In this document: piece by piece, positions 30,515 to 38,828 of the stretch
How the letters are laid out: the number at the start of each line of letters is the position of its first letter
Position numbering within the stretch: the first letter of the stretch is position 1
Assembly: GCF_025989185.1 (NCBI RefSeq)
Contig: NZ_JAPDNT010000030.1
Span: 1 to 54,709 of the forward strand
DNA length: 54,709 nucleotides
Direction of reading: 5' to 3'
DNA from: Limobrevibacterium gyesilva
GTDB lineage: Bacteria; Pseudomonadota; Alphaproteobacteria; Acetobacterales; Acetobacteraceae
Position numbers and translations under genes: made by a program
Notes under the pieces: generated by a model
Told to the model about the DNA's origin: nothing
Database searches by the model: none
The model's input: the letters and a program-made list of their open reading frames with translations, nothing else

Positions 30515-31732
30515 TCAGCTGCCCAACACGCCCAGCGGTTCGGCCACCGCGGCGTCGGCGGGGAAGACTGTCACCTGCATGCCCTTCTGCCATTGCAGCA
30601 GGAAGGGCTGGGCGCGGGTGTTCTGGCCCTTGTCGTCGAACTTCGCGCCCCAACCGGTGGCGGTGTGGCCGATCGGGATGTCGGTGGCCAGCACGGCGGC
30701 GCGCACCTTGTCCTTGTCGGTGGAGCCGGCGCGGGCGATCACGTCGAGGAACAGCTTGCCGCCCATGTAGTTGGCGAGCGAATGGCCGGAGCGCGGCGGC
30801 GCGCCGTATTTCTTCTGGTAGGCGACGGCCACGGCGGCGGCACCTGGCGCCATCTTCTCGTTCACCTTGTACTGCGTGAAATCGACGTTCATGGTGCCTT
30901 CGAAATCCGCGCCCACCGCCTGCATCGTGTCGTTCAGCGAATAGCCGGCGCCGGAGCCGATGATCATCCGCGGCTTCCAGCCCGCCTGCTTCATGCCGCG
31001 GTAGAGCAGCACGATGTCGTTGGAAAAGCCGGTGTGCAGCACGACATCGACGTCGGCACCGCGCAAGCGCTGGATGGTCGAGGACAGGTCGGTGGTGCTG
31101 GCGGCATAGGCCATCTTCTCGACGACGTTCAGGCCCTGCTCCTTGCAGCGCTTCTCCTGGAAGCCGGCAACGGTGCTGCCGTACAGCGCGTCCTCGTGCA
31201 GGATCGCGATCTTCAGGGATTTCGCCTCGACCTTCCACAGCGGCGCCAGCGCGTCGCCGATGGTGTCCACCGACACGACCGCGAAGTTGCTGGCGACGGC
31301 GCAGCTGCGGAACAGATACTTGAAGCCGCGCTCGGTAATCGGATCGCTGATGGCGCCGAGCTCGAAATACGGCACGCCGGCGAGCTCGGTCACTTGGGTC
31401 GCGGCGAAAGCCAGGGCGGAGGAATAGGTGCCGAAGATCGCCGGCACGCGCTCGGCGCTCATGAGACGGCGGGCCTCGCTGATGGCCTGGTTCTGGTCCA
31501 CCGCGTCGCCCTTCACCAGGCGGATCGGCTTGCCCAGCAGGCCGCCGGCGGCATTGCGTTCGTCGGCGGCGAGTTCCAGGCCGCGATAGCTTTCGTCCCC
31601 GAGCAAAGCGAGACCGCCGGAGAACGGATACAGGGCGCCGAGAGCCAGCGTGTTGGCCTGGGCGCGGGCGGCGAAAGTTGCGGTGGCAGCAAGGCCCGTA
31701 CCCAGCAGCAGGCTGCGGCGGGTGGTTTGCAT
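30515..31732 (-). CDS. ABC transporter substrate-binding protein, branched-chain amino-acid (Leu/Ile/Val-binding) family
   Basis: A 405-residue periplasmic binding protein of the LivJ/peripla_BP_6 type. A Tat-like signal (TTRRSLLLGTGLAATATFAARA) precedes the first lobe, with LALGALYPFSGGLALLGDES as the usual opening. It likely delivers an amide or amino-acid-like solute to a Liv-type permease, but no permease or ATPase genes are adjacent. Of two ATGs (31738, 31732) I choose 31732 because GGAGGG then lies 6 bases upstream. It is possibly linked to the neighbouring hydantoinase genes in function (inference only). Confidence 0.87.
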   Translation of the reverse strand: MQTTRRSLLLGTGLAATATFAARAQANTLALGALYPFSGGLALLGDESYRGLELAADERNAAGGLLGKPIRLVKGDAVDQNQAISEARRLMSAERVPAIFGTYSSALAFAATQVTELAGVPYFELGAISDPITERGFKYLFRSCAVASNFAVVSVDTIGDALAPLWKVEAKSLKIAILHEDALYGSTVAGFQEKRCKEQGLNVVEKMAYAASTTDLSSTIQRLRGADVDVVLHTGFSNDIVLLYRGMKQAGWKPRMIIGSGAGYSLNDTMQAVGADFEGTMNVDFTQYKVNEKMAPGAAAVAVAYQKKYGAPPRSGHSLANYMGGKLFLDVIARAGSTDKDKVRAAVLATDIPIGHTATGWGAKFDDKGQNTRAQPFLLQWQKGMQVTVFPADAAVAEPLGVLGS

Positions 31733-31878
31733 GGTCATCCCTCCGGAACATTCACGCTTTGCCGCAAGTCTCCGCCGCGCCAGCGGGGCGTGCAAGCCGC
31801 ATTCCGTTGGCAACTTGACGGCGCGGCCCGTCCGGCCGACCAATTGCCCGACCTGAGCGACCAGAAGGATCCCCGGCC

Positions 31879-32883
31879 ATGGCCTTGCCCGACAGCATGA
31901 CATACATCGCCGCCGCCGGCGCGGGCGGGCCCGAGGTGTTGAAGCCTGCCACCGGCCCGCTGCCGGAGCCGAAGGCGGACGAAGTGCTGATCCGGGTGCT
32001 GGCCGCCGGGGTGAACCGGCCGGACGTGCAGCAGCGCAAGGGCGCCTATCCGCCGCCGCCGGGCGCGAGCCCGATCCTCGGCCTGGAGGTCGCGGGCGAG
32101 GTGGTGGCCACGGGCGCCGAGGTCACCAGCTACAAGCCCGGCGACCTTGTGTGCGCGCTGACCAATGGCGGGGCCTATGCCGGGTTTTGCGTGGCCCCGG
32201 CAGCGCAGACGCTGCCCTGGCCGAAAGGCTATGATCCGATCCGCGCGGCGGCGCTGCCGGAGACCTATTTCACCGTCTGGGCCAACCTGTTCATGCTCGG
32301 CCGGCTGGCGCGCGGCGAGAGCACGCTGATCCATGGCGGCACGTCGGGCATCGGCGTCACCGCGATCCAGTTGGCGAAAGAGTTTGGCAGCACCGTCTAT
32401 GCCACCGCCGGTTCGGAGGCGAAAACCGAGGCCTGTCGCAGACTCGGTGCGGACGCGGCGATCAACTACCGCAACGCCGATTTCCTTGAGCAGATCAAGA
32501 CGCTCACCGACGGGCGCGGTGTCGACGTGGTGCTGGACATGGTCGGCGCGCCGTATTTCCCGCGCAACCTGCGCTGCCTCGCGCTGGACGGGCGGCTGGT
32601 GCAGATCGCGTTCCTGGAGGGATCGAAGATCGACGGGTTCGACCTCATGCCGATCATGACCCGGCGGCTGACGGTGACGGGCTCGACGATGCGCCCGCGC
32701 ACGACGGCGCAGAAAGGCGCGATCGCGGCCGAGCTGCGCGCCAAGGTCTGGCCGGTGCTGGATGCCGGGCGATGCGGTCCGGTGATCCATCAGGTGTTTC
32801 CGTTGGCGGAGGCCGCGGCGGCGCATGCGCTGATGGAGAGCAGCGCGCATATCGGCAAGATCGTGCTGCACGTCGCGGCATGA
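31879..32883 (+). CDS. NAD(P)H quinone oxidoreductase, PIG3 family
   Basis: A zinc-free medium-chain dehydrogenase (334 residues) of the QOR/PIG3 branch. The N-terminal GroES-like domain has NRPDVQQRKGAYPPPPGASP, and the Rossmann motif is HGGTSGIGVTAIQLAK. There are no structural or catalytic zinc cysteines. It reduces quinones or enones with NADPH. It overlaps the next SDR gene by four bases (ATGA). Confidence 0.9.
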   Translation: MALPDSMTYIAAAGAGGPEVLKPATGPLPEPKADEVLIRVLAAGVNRPDVQQRKGAYPPPPGASPILGLEVAGEVVATGAEVTSYKPGDLVCALTNGGAYAGFCVAPAAQTLPWPKGYDPIRAAALPETYFTVWANLFMLGRLARGESTLIHGGTSGIGVTAIQLAKEFGSTVYATAGSEAKTEACRRLGADAAINYRNADFLEQIKTLTDGRGVDVVLDMVGAPYFPRNLRCLALDGRLVQIAFLEGSKIDGFDLMPIMTRRLTVTGSTMRPRTTAQKGAIAAELRAKVWPVLDAGRCGPVIHQVFPLAEAAAAHALMESSAHIGKIVLHVAA

Positions 32884-33641
32884 GCCATGCCGGCCGCATC
32901 GCCGTGGTGACCGGCGCCGGCCAGGGCATCGGCGCGGCCATCGCCCGGGCGCTGGCCGCGCGCGGCGCGCGCGTGGCGGTGCTGGACGTGAATGCCGGGC
33001 ACGCCGCCGCGGTGGCGGCGGAGATCGGCGGCGTCCCGGCCGCGTGCGACGTGGCCGACTATGCGGCGGTCGATGCCGCCTGTGCGGCGATCGAGGCGGC
33101 GCTGGGGGCGCCGGACATCCTGGTGAACAATGCCGGGATCAGCCCCAAGCATGCGGCAGGGGGCCAGGGCGGCGCGCCGGCGCCGGTGCACGCGATGGAC
33201 CCGGCGGAATGGAACCGCGTGGTCGGCGTGAACCTGACGGGGGCGTGGAACATGATCCGCCGCCTGTCGCCGGGCATGGTGGCCGCGCGGCGCGGGGCGA
33301 TCGTCAACCAGTCCTCCATCGCCGCGAAGGCGTTCGTGCCGTTCGTCGGCGCGCATTACGCGGCCACCAAGGCGGCGCTGATCGGGCTGACCCGGCATGT
33401 GGCGGGCGAACTCGGGCCGCATGGCATCACCGTCAACGCCATCGCGCCTGGGCGCATCGACACGCCGCTGATGCGCACCGTCGATCCCGCGACCAACGAG
33501 GCGATCGTCGCGGCAACGGCGTTGCGCCGGCTGGGCACGCCCGAGGATGTCGCCGCCATGGTGTGCTTCCTGACCGGGCCCGACGCCGCTTTCGTCACGG
33601 GCCAGACGGTGGACGTCGCCGGCGGCTGGATGATGAGCTGA
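32880..33641 (+). CDS. SDR family oxidoreductase
   Basis: A classical 253-residue short-chain dehydrogenase. It has TGAGQGIG (cofactor), NNAG, the catalytic Ser in NQSSIAAK, Tyr-x3-Lys in YAATKAAL, and a C-terminal DVAGGWMMS. Resembles 3-oxoacyl-ACP reductase/2,3-dihydroxy-type SDRs; the substrate is unknown. Coupled to both neighbours: ATGA overlap upstream and TGATG overlap with the transporter downstream. Confidence 0.9.
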   Translation: MSHAGRIAVVTGAGQGIGAAIARALAARGARVAVLDVNAGHAAAVAAEIGGVPAACDVADYAAVDAACAAIEAALGAPDILVNNAGISPKHAAGGQGGAPAPVHAMDPAEWNRVVGVNLTGAWNMIRRLSPGMVAARRGAIVNQSSIAAKAFVPFVGAHYAATKAALIGLTRHVAGELGPHGITVNAIAPGRIDTPLMRTVDPATNEAIVAATALRRLGTPEDVAAMVCFLTGPDAAFVTGQTVDVAGGWMMS

Positions 33642-34561
33642 TGGTCGCCGGCGGCGCGGTTCAGGCGGCCGCCGCGCGCCAGGGCGTTCCGGCCGCAGGC
33701 ATGGTGCAGCTTGCGAGTTCGGTCATCCTGCTCAGCAGCGCCTGGCCGATCACCAAGACGGCGCTGGCGGCGGGGGCGCCGCCGCTGTGGTTCGCGGTGG
33801 GACGGGCCGGGTTCTCCGGGCTGATCGCCTTCGCGGTGCTCGGGCTGCTCGGCCGGCTGCGGCTGCCGGGGCGGCAGGACATGCCGACGCTGCTGGCGGT
33901 GGGGCTGCTGCAGCTTGCCGGGTTCTTCGCTTTCGCGCATGCGGCCGTGGCCTGGGTGCCGGCGGGGCGCACGGCCATCCTGTGCAACGTGACGACGATC
34001 TGGATCGTGCCGCTGTCGCTGCTGGTGCTGCGCGAGGCGATCCCGCCGCGGCGCTGGATCGCGGCGGCGCTGGGCGTGGGCGGCACGGTGGTGCTGATGG
34101 GGCCCTGGGCGATCGACTGGTCGGTGCGCGATGTGCTGGTGGGGCACGTGTTCCTGCTTGCCGCCGCGTTCTGCTTCGCGCTGGCGATGACGGTGGTGCG
34201 CGCGGCGCCGCCGCGTCTGTCGATGCTGCAGCTGCTGCCCTGGTGCTTTGCCATCGGCACCGCCGCACTGGTGCCGCTGGCATTGTGGCGTGGCGGCGGC
34301 ATCGGCGCCTGGCCGGCGCCGGTGGTGTGGTCGATCGCCTATATCGGCCTGCTCGCGGGGCCGGTGGGCACGTGGTGCGTGATGCAGGTGGCGGCGACGC
34401 TGCCGGCGATGGTGGCCTCGGTCGGCTTCCTGATGACGCCGGCGGCCGGGCTGGCGCTGTCCACCTGGTGGCTGGGCGAGCCGCTTGGCAGCGACCTGCT
34501 GCTGGGCTCGGCGCTGATCCTGGGCGGCGTGGGCTGTGCGGCCTGGCCGCAAAGGAAGTGA
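33641..34561 (+). CDS. EamA/DMT family transporter
   Basis: A 306-residue inner-membrane protein with about ten hydrophobic helices in two EamA repeats (for example SSAWPITKTALAAGAPPLWF in the first and FLLAAAFCFALAMTVVR in the second). It resembles drug/metabolite exporters of the RhaT/YdcZ superfamily. The solute is unknown. It starts inside the stop of the SDR gene (TGATG), so it is translationally coupled. Confidence 0.85.
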   Translation: MVAGGAVQAAAARQGVPAAGMVQLASSVILLSSAWPITKTALAAGAPPLWFAVGRAGFSGLIAFAVLGLLGRLRLPGRQDMPTLLAVGLLQLAGFFAFAHAAVAWVPAGRTAILCNVTTIWIVPLSLLVLREAIPPRRWIAAALGVGGTVVLMGPWAIDWSVRDVLVGHVFLLAAAFCFALAMTVVRAAPPRLSMLQLLPWCFAIGTAALVPLALWRGGGIGAWPAPVVWSIAYIGLLAGPVGTWCVMQVAATLPAMVASVGFLMTPAAGLALSTWWLGEPLGSDLLLGSALILGGVGCAAWPQRK

Positions 34562-34568
34562 TGCGGAC

Positions 34569-35327
34569 ATGATTCTCCATACCGTCGAGAAGGGAGAGGG
34601 CCGGCCGCTGGCGCTGCTGCACGGGCTGTTCGGCCAGGCCGCCAATTTCGGCACGGTGCAGAAGATGCTGGCGGCGAAATATCGCGTGCTGGCGCTGGAC
34701 CTGCGCAACCACGGCGCGAGCCCGCACGCGCCGCGCATGAGTTATCCCGGCATGGCCGAGGACGTGCTGGAGACGCTGCGCCAGCACGCGGCGCTGCCCT
34801 GCGCGCTGGCCGGCCATTCCATGGGTGGCAAGGTCGCCATGGCGGCGGCGATCGAGGCGCCGGCGGCGATCGAGCGGCTGCTGGTGGCCGATATCGCGCC
34901 GGTGCGCTACCCGCCCGCGTTTCGCGCCTTCGCCCAGGCGATGCAGGCCATCAGGCTGCGGCCAGATCTCTCACGGGCGGAGGCGGACGCAGCGCTGGCC
35001 GATGTGGTGGAGGTGCCGGCGGTGCGGGCCTTCCTGCTACAGAACCTGCGCTTCGGCGCGGCCCCGGCCTGGAAGATCGGGCTCGCCGAAATCGCGGCAG
35101 CGCTGGCTGACATCGAGGGCTGGCCGGAGCTGGAGGGGCCGTCCTATCCCGGCCCGGCATTGTTCGTGGCCGGCACCCGGTCCGAGTACATTCGCCCCGA
35201 ACACCGCCCGATGATCCGCAGGCTGTTTCCGGCGGCGCGTTTCGCCACGCTGAAGGATGCCGGCCACTGGCTGCACGCCGACAACCCCGACGGGTTCGTG
35301 GCTGTGGTCGATACGTTCATGGCGTGA
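34569..35327 (+). CDS. Alpha/beta hydrolase (YbfF-like esterase)
   Basis: A 252-residue hydrolase: HGLFGQAANF (oxyanion loop), DLRNHGAS, the nucleophile in GHSMGGK (about Ser84), and the catalytic His in KDAGHWLHAD. This set of motifs fits the YbfF/ABHD11 esterase group. The ATG at 34569 follows an AAGGAAG site. It is last in a four-gene run with the EamA transporter 7 bases upstream, and its 3' end overlaps the proline-rich minus-strand gene by 11 bases. Confidence 0.87.
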   Translation: MILHTVEKGEGRPLALLHGLFGQAANFGTVQKMLAAKYRVLALDLRNHGASPHAPRMSYPGMAEDVLETLRQHAALPCALAGHSMGGKVAMAAAIEAPAAIERLLVADIAPVRYPPAFRAFAQAMQAIRLRPDLSRAEADAALADVVEVPAVRAFLLQNLRFGAAPAWKIGLAEIAAALADIEGWPELEGPSYPGPALFVAGTRSEYIRPEHRPMIRRLFPAARFATLKDAGHWLHADNPDGFVAVVDTFMA

Positions 35328-35511
35328 GCCGGGCCTGCCTCGCGACTGGTTTGGTCGGGTGCGTCGGCTGGGCCCTGATTGGCGGCGGTTCGCCCGATGG
35401 AATGTCGCGTCCGGGCGGGATCTCGATCGGAGGACCGGCGGGCGGCGGATCTGGCTTGCCTGGCGGGGGCGGCATTTCAGGCGCTGACGGCGGCTGCGGC
35501 AGGCTGGCCAT
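35317..35511 (-). CDS. Small proline-rich protein
   Basis: A 64-residue peptide in which about a third of residues are proline (EMPPPPGKPDPPPAGPPIE), probably unstructured. Support for a real gene is its start codon overlapping the stop of the SDPP-motif gene (TGATG at 35513-35509), so it would be translated from the same EcfG-type message. No homologue is recognised. It could be an over-call in GC-rich DNA. Confidence 0.45.
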   Translation of the reverse strand: MASLPQPPSAPEMPPPPGKPDPPPAGPPIEIPPGRDIPSGEPPPIRAQPTHPTKPVARQARLTP

Positions 35512-35720
35512 CAGACGCGTCCTTGATGGCGCTGACTCTTGGCGCCCCCGGACTTGGGGTGCGGTACCTTCACGACGCTTCGCGACGGGTTGGTGATCGC
35601 CGGCGGATCACTGGCAGGCGACGTGTCATCGAGGGCCCGGTCAAGCCGTTCTTCCTGGCGCTTGTGATGGTCGCTTTGTCGGTGTCCGGCTCCGGCGGGC
35701 GGCTTCGGAATCCTGTCCAT
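35511..35720 (-). CDS. Small stress peptide with SDPP motif
   Basis: A 69-residue hydrophilic protein. The core RQEERLDRALDDTSPASDPP matches a motif that recurs in small uncharacterised proteobacterial proteins (usually D-E-A-L-x-x-T-F-P-A-S-D-P-P). A GAGGAGG ribosome site precedes the ATG at 35720, and a perfect EcfG-type promoter lies 31 bases further upstream. The function is unknown; the promoter implies general stress induction. Confidence 0.72.
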   Translation of the reverse strand: MDRIPKPPAGAGHRQSDHHKRQEERLDRALDDTSPASDPPAITNPSRSVVKVPHPKSGGAKSQRHQGRV

Positions 35721-35750
35721 CTTGTCCTCCTCGGGGGATGTGGAACGATG

Positions 35751-35776
35751 AACGTGCCTCACCAATAGAGGTTCCC
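35751..35776 (-). promoter_or_regulatory. EcfG-type promoter for the SDPP peptide gene
   Basis: On the minus strand GGGAAC (35776-35771) is followed after 16 bases by CGTT (35754-35751), a perfect match to the EcfG consensus GGAAC-N16/17-CGTT. The predicted start is near 35744, about 25 bases before the ATG. Confidence 0.8.
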
Positions 35777-35839
35777 GGACGGCGGCTCGTTTCCGGGCGC
35801 GGTGCGCGTCTGGCGCCCGGCATCTCACGCGCGTGTTAT

Positions 35840-36094
35840 TCAGGCCGGCGATTCACGAAAGCTCGCGATGAAGCGGCCGATCTCCTGCTTGACCAGCGCA
35901 GGATCGGATGAATTGCTGAGCAAGCGCGACACGTCCGCGCTGCCTGCATTGACCATAGCGACGCGGCCGAACTCGGCAATCTCATCGTCGGTAAAGCCCA
36001 TCGCCACCATCATCGCCTGCAGCATCAAACGATTTGCACCCATGGCCGCGCGAAGGTCAGCGATTTCAAGACGCAGCGCCTCAGTGTCATCCAT
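35840..36094 (-). CDS. Hypothetical 84-residue protein
   Basis: A small mostly helical soluble protein (MDDTEALRLEIADLRAAMGA...). A short coiled-coil-like N-terminus is followed by FTDDEIAEFGRVAMVNAG and a tail ending FIASFRESPA. A clear GGAGG ribosome site lies upstream of 36094. No known family. It sits inside the stress island, but no EcfG-type site was found in front of it. Confidence 0.65.
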   Translation of the reverse strand: MDDTEALRLEIADLRAAMGANRLMLQAMMVAMGFTDDEIAEFGRVAMVNAGSADVSRLLSNSSDPALVKQEIGRFIASFRESPA

Positions 36095-36531
36095 CGATTG
36101 GCCTCCGGGTCGTTCTTCCTCTCCGGGTCGTTCTTCAATCGACCGAGATAGCGGTCGATGTGGTGCCGTCAAGACCGCTGGCAGCCCCAGTGGGAACATC
36201 CGGTCAACCCATACAATCAATATATTGGGCTGAACGCTGTTCACCTTCCCGCTTATCGCGACGCTGCGGGAAACTCCCGCCCGCCGATATTGACGAACAC
36301 GTGGTTGTGAATTGCCGCCGCATGAATGTCGAGCCATCGACGATGGCGGATCTCTTTGGTGCCATTCCACCGTTCGGCGCCTGCCAGCGGCTCCGGAAAC
36401 CCGGCTATGTTTGTGCGCCATTCGTGAATGCAGGTGCAACTGTCAGGCGGAGGCTTGCGGACGTACACGGGATACTTCCGCCTCATCGTTGTCCCAGACT
36501 CACGCGCTCGTCATCAAATGCCCGTGGTTCC
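36095..36531. other. Unassigned region with an 18-base tandem duplication
   Basis: About 440 bases. At 36103-36136 a 16-base word is repeated exactly with an 18-base period, just upstream of the 84-residue gene. TGAAC-GCT-GTTCA (36232-36244) is a small inverted repeat in an AT-richer patch. Short open frames exist on both strands (for example 36486-36253 minus) but have no recognisable composition or ribosome site. It could hold gene remnants. Confidence 0.45.
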
Positions 36532-36556
36532 GGAACCAGCCGCACGCCACTGCGTT
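36532..36556 (+). promoter_or_regulatory. EcfG-type promoter for the 25-residue membrane peptide
   Basis: GGAAC (36532-36536), a 16-base spacer, and CGTT (36553-36556): a perfect EcfG match. The predicted start is near 36563, about 24 bases before the ATG at 36587. Confidence 0.82.
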
Positions 36557-36586
36557 CATGCTCGCATCACATGAATGGAGGGCTCC

Positions 36587-36664
36587 ATGGGTCGCGGTAT
36601 CCTGCTTTGGCTTCTGGGTGTGCCAATCCCCATCATCATCCTTCTCGCGTTGCTCTGGCACTGA
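36587..36664 (+). CDS. 25-residue membrane peptide
   Basis: A very short gene encoding MGRGILLWLLGVPIPIIILL followed by ALLWH: one hydrophobic helix with a central Pro-x-Pro, and only one basic residue before it. GGAGGG lies 5 bases before the ATG, and a perfect EcfG-type promoter is just upstream. Peptides of this pattern occur in other proteobacteria without assigned function. The next gene starts 83 bases downstream and may share the transcript. Confidence 0.75.
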   Translation: MGRGILLWLLGVPIPIIILLALLWH

Positions 36665-36747
36665 TCGCACCGGTGCCGACCTGCACTTGGCACTGACCCA
36701 TCTGGCAACGGTCTGCGCACCAGGCCCGCCCACCAGGAAAGATGACC

Positions 36748-37641
36748 ATGCAAATCACTCCAGCCCTTGGCCCCGCCGGCACCTTTGGCGCCGGCGAGCA
36801 GGGCGCCACCGTGGAAGCGTCCGCCTCCGGCGTCTCCTGGCCCGCGATCATCGGCGGGGCTTTCGTTATGGCCGCGGCTTCGCTGATCCTCGTCACGCTT
36901 GGCGCCGGCCTCGGTCTGGCGTCGGTATCGCCCTGGCCCAATGCCGGCGCGTCGGCGACGACCTTCACTGTCATGACGGCGATATGGCTCGTTTTCGTGC
37001 AATGGGTCGCATCCGGCGTCGGGGGGTATCTGACGGGGCGATTGCGCACCAAATGGGTCGGCTTGCATACCCATGAGGTGTTCTTCCGGGATACGGCGCA
37101 TGGATTCTTGACATGGGCCGTTGCCGCCATCATCGGCACGGCCGTGCTCGCTGCCGTGGTCTCGTCGGCAGTAAGTGGCGGGGCCCGCACGGCGGCCACA
37201 GTCGCGGCGGGAACAGCCCAGGCAGCCGACCAGGCGGGCGCCCAGTCCGGCAACGCTTTCAACCCCGGCGCCTACTACCTCGACCGCCTGTTCCGTTCTG
37301 ATCAATCCCACGCCAACACGCCCGATCAGAACGTCCGCACGGAGAGTGCCCACATTCTCGCGATGGGCATGAGCAAGGGGGCGATCCCGCCAGCCGACCG
37401 CACCTATCTTGCCCAACTCATTTCGGGTCGTACCGGCATCTCCCAGGTCGATGCCGAAAAGCGCATCGACGAGGTTGTCACCCAGGAACAAGGCGCCGCC
37501 GCCGAGGCTCGTCAGGTGGCGGACGCGGCCCGCAAGGCCGCTTCCTCCGCGTCGATCTTCACGGCTTTGTCGATGCTGATCGGAGCCTTTATCGCCTGCG
37601 TTGCCGCCGCACTCGGCGGTCGTCAACGTGACGGATACTGA
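36748..37641 (+). CDS. Conserved membrane protein of unknown function
   Basis: A 297-residue inner-membrane protein. Helices are predicted near 31-58 (WPAIIGGAFVMAAASLILVT), 75-100, 120-145 (GFLTWAVAAIIGTAVLAAVV) and 268-290, with a soluble Ala/Gln-rich segment between 150 and 260. GRLRTKWVGLHTHEVFFRDT forms a conserved-looking cytoplasmic loop. This layout is common in alphaproteobacterial hypothetical proteins. The second ATG (36748) is preferred because the AGGAAAG site is then 8 bases away. Possibly co-transcribed with the 25-residue peptide. Confidence 0.75.
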   Translation: MQITPALGPAGTFGAGEQGATVEASASGVSWPAIIGGAFVMAAASLILVTLGAGLGLASVSPWPNAGASATTFTVMTAIWLVFVQWVASGVGGYLTGRLRTKWVGLHTHEVFFRDTAHGFLTWAVAAIIGTAVLAAVVSSAVSGGARTAATVAAGTAQAADQAGAQSGNAFNPGAYYLDRLFRSDQSHANTPDQNVRTESAHILAMGMSKGAIPPADRTYLAQLISGRTGISQVDAEKRIDEVVTQEQGAAAEARQVADAARKAASSASIFTALSMLIGAFIACVAAALGGRQRDGY

Positions 37642-37655
37642 GCCGGATGTAATCC

Positions 37656-37907
37656 ATGTGGCTGATCGGACTCGCGGTGCGCATGGCCCGCTTCGCCCGT
37701 GAGTACGATACGGGTCGGCGCGAGACAGTGGTCGACGCCACCGCATGGGCATGGAACAACCGGTCACAGTCTTACACCGTGCCGCTGGCCGCTTACGGTC
37801 CGCGGCTTTCGGATCCACCCACATTCCATTTCGGCGAGCGGACCACGACGCCGCTGGTTGTCGGCTCCGATACCTCACGGGATGGCAACAAAGAGGTTAC
37901 GGCATGA
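37656..37907 (+). CDS. Possible small hypothetical protein
   Basis: An 83-residue frame starting 14 bases after the membrane-protein stop. Codon third positions are G/C-rich in the local style, but there is no good ribosome site and no recognised motif. It may be real and co-transcribed, or chance. Confidence 0.3.
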   Translation: MWLIGLAVRMARFAREYDTGRRETVVDATAWAWNNRSQSYTVPLAAYGPRLSDPPTFHFGERTTTPLVVGSDTSRDGNKEVTA

Positions 37908-37978
37908 CAGGGCGCCATCTACGCGCGTATTGGCATGTTGCGGTATCGCAATCGTGAGAAAGCGGCGCAGCGTTGTGC

Positions 37979-38003
37979 GGAACATTAATCTGCGATCCGC
38001 GTT
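37979..38003 (+). promoter_or_regulatory. EcfG-type promoter for the DUF1328 gene
   Basis: GGAAC (37979-37983), 16 bases, CGTT (38000-38003): a perfect consensus match. The predicted start is near 38010, leaving a leader of about 65 bases. Confidence 0.8.
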
Positions 38004-38074
38004 CTGTATCCGGACCGGCTGTGGTCCTCGAATCGGGCGTTCTTCTCCGTGCCAACGTTCCAATAGGAGCCGTC

Positions 38075-38251
38075 ATGCTTCAGTGGTCATTGATGTTCCT
38101 GCTTGTCGCGATCGTTGCCGCCGCTTTCGGATTCGGCGGCATCGCCGCCAGCGCGAGCAGCATCGCCCAGGTGCTGTTTGTCATCTTTCTGGTCCTGTTT
38201 CTGGTCAGCATCGTCATGCATGTGATGCGCGGTCGACCACCGCCGATCTGA
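38075..38251 (+). CDS. DUF1328 (YtjA family) membrane peptide
   Basis: A 58-residue protein with two hydrophobic helices. The family pattern is clear: [39 protein letters not shown], then a short basic tail. The function is unknown; DUF1328 genes are regularly stress-inducible. A TAGGAG site precedes the ATG, and a perfect EcfG-type promoter is upstream. Confidence 0.9.
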   Translation: MLQWSLMFLLVAIVAAAFGFGGIAASASSIAQVLFVIFLVLFLVSIVMHVMRGRPPPI

Positions 38252-38557
38252 CCGCGCCAGGGACGAACGCCGCTCATGAGGATCGGTGATGACGCCCGCC
38301 GGCTCGCGGGCGTCATCAGCGACCACTTCGGTGCGGCGGGAATGTCTGCGACATCGTGAAATGGACAGAAGGTTACGGCATTGCCTGATGGCGTTGCCGG
38401 ATCGTGAACGATGAAAGGGAATCATACGCCCGCGTGGTGACGGCCACGAACGCCGACGAAGGTCCATCATCGGGCCGCGCAGTGAGCGGAACCAGGCCTA
38501 TGCCATCCTCGTCTTGGCGCCTGAACCTGCGCGCTCCCTCGTCCGTAGCCGAAACCG
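38252..38557. other. Gene-free gap between convergent small genes
   Basis: About 300 bases between the DUF1328 gene and the convergent 70-residue gene. Apart from the hairpin at 38287-38318, nothing recognisable is present. Confidence 0.5.
38287..38318. terminator. Bidirectional terminator-like hairpin
   Basis: Perfect 13-base arms (38287-38299 and 38306-38318) enclose a 6-base loop, 35 bases after the DUF1328 stop. No T-tract follows on either strand, so it may be rho-assisted or an mRNA 3' end stabiliser. Confidence 0.55.
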
Positions 38558-38770
38558 TCAGTTGCGGCGCAGTCGAGCCTTGGCCAAACGGGCTAGAGCG
38601 CGCGGTTCCACATCGAAGATGACAGCCATTGCCGCCACGGCAAACATGCCCATGAATATGACGAAGATGTGTTGTGCGACTGCAGTGCCAGCCGGGGTCG
38701 TGATTCCGGAGAGCCCGACGATGGCGTCCGTGAATGCCACGGAAAGGCATGTGATTGCGGTGGCGAACAT
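38558..38770 (-). CDS. Small membrane protein, DUF1328-like
   Basis: A 70-residue protein with two helices: FATAITCLSVAFTDAIVGLS and AQHIFVIFMGMFAVAAMAVI, then a basic tail (RLAKARLRRN). The GLSGITTPAGTAVAQHIF stretch parallels the Gly-rich turn and second helix of DUF1328 proteins, but it is more divergent than the neighbouring family member. The start at 38770 has GAGG upstream. A near-consensus EcfG-type site is at 38829-38853. Confidence 0.65.
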   Translation of the reverse strand: MFATAITCLSVAFTDAIVGLSGITTPAGTAVAQHIFVIFMGMFAVAAMAVIFDVEPRALARLAKARLRRN

Positions 38771-38828
38771 GATCGCGCGTCCTCTATGGCTTTGCGGCGC
38801 TTTGACCAGGCGTGGTGCTCGAACAAAC

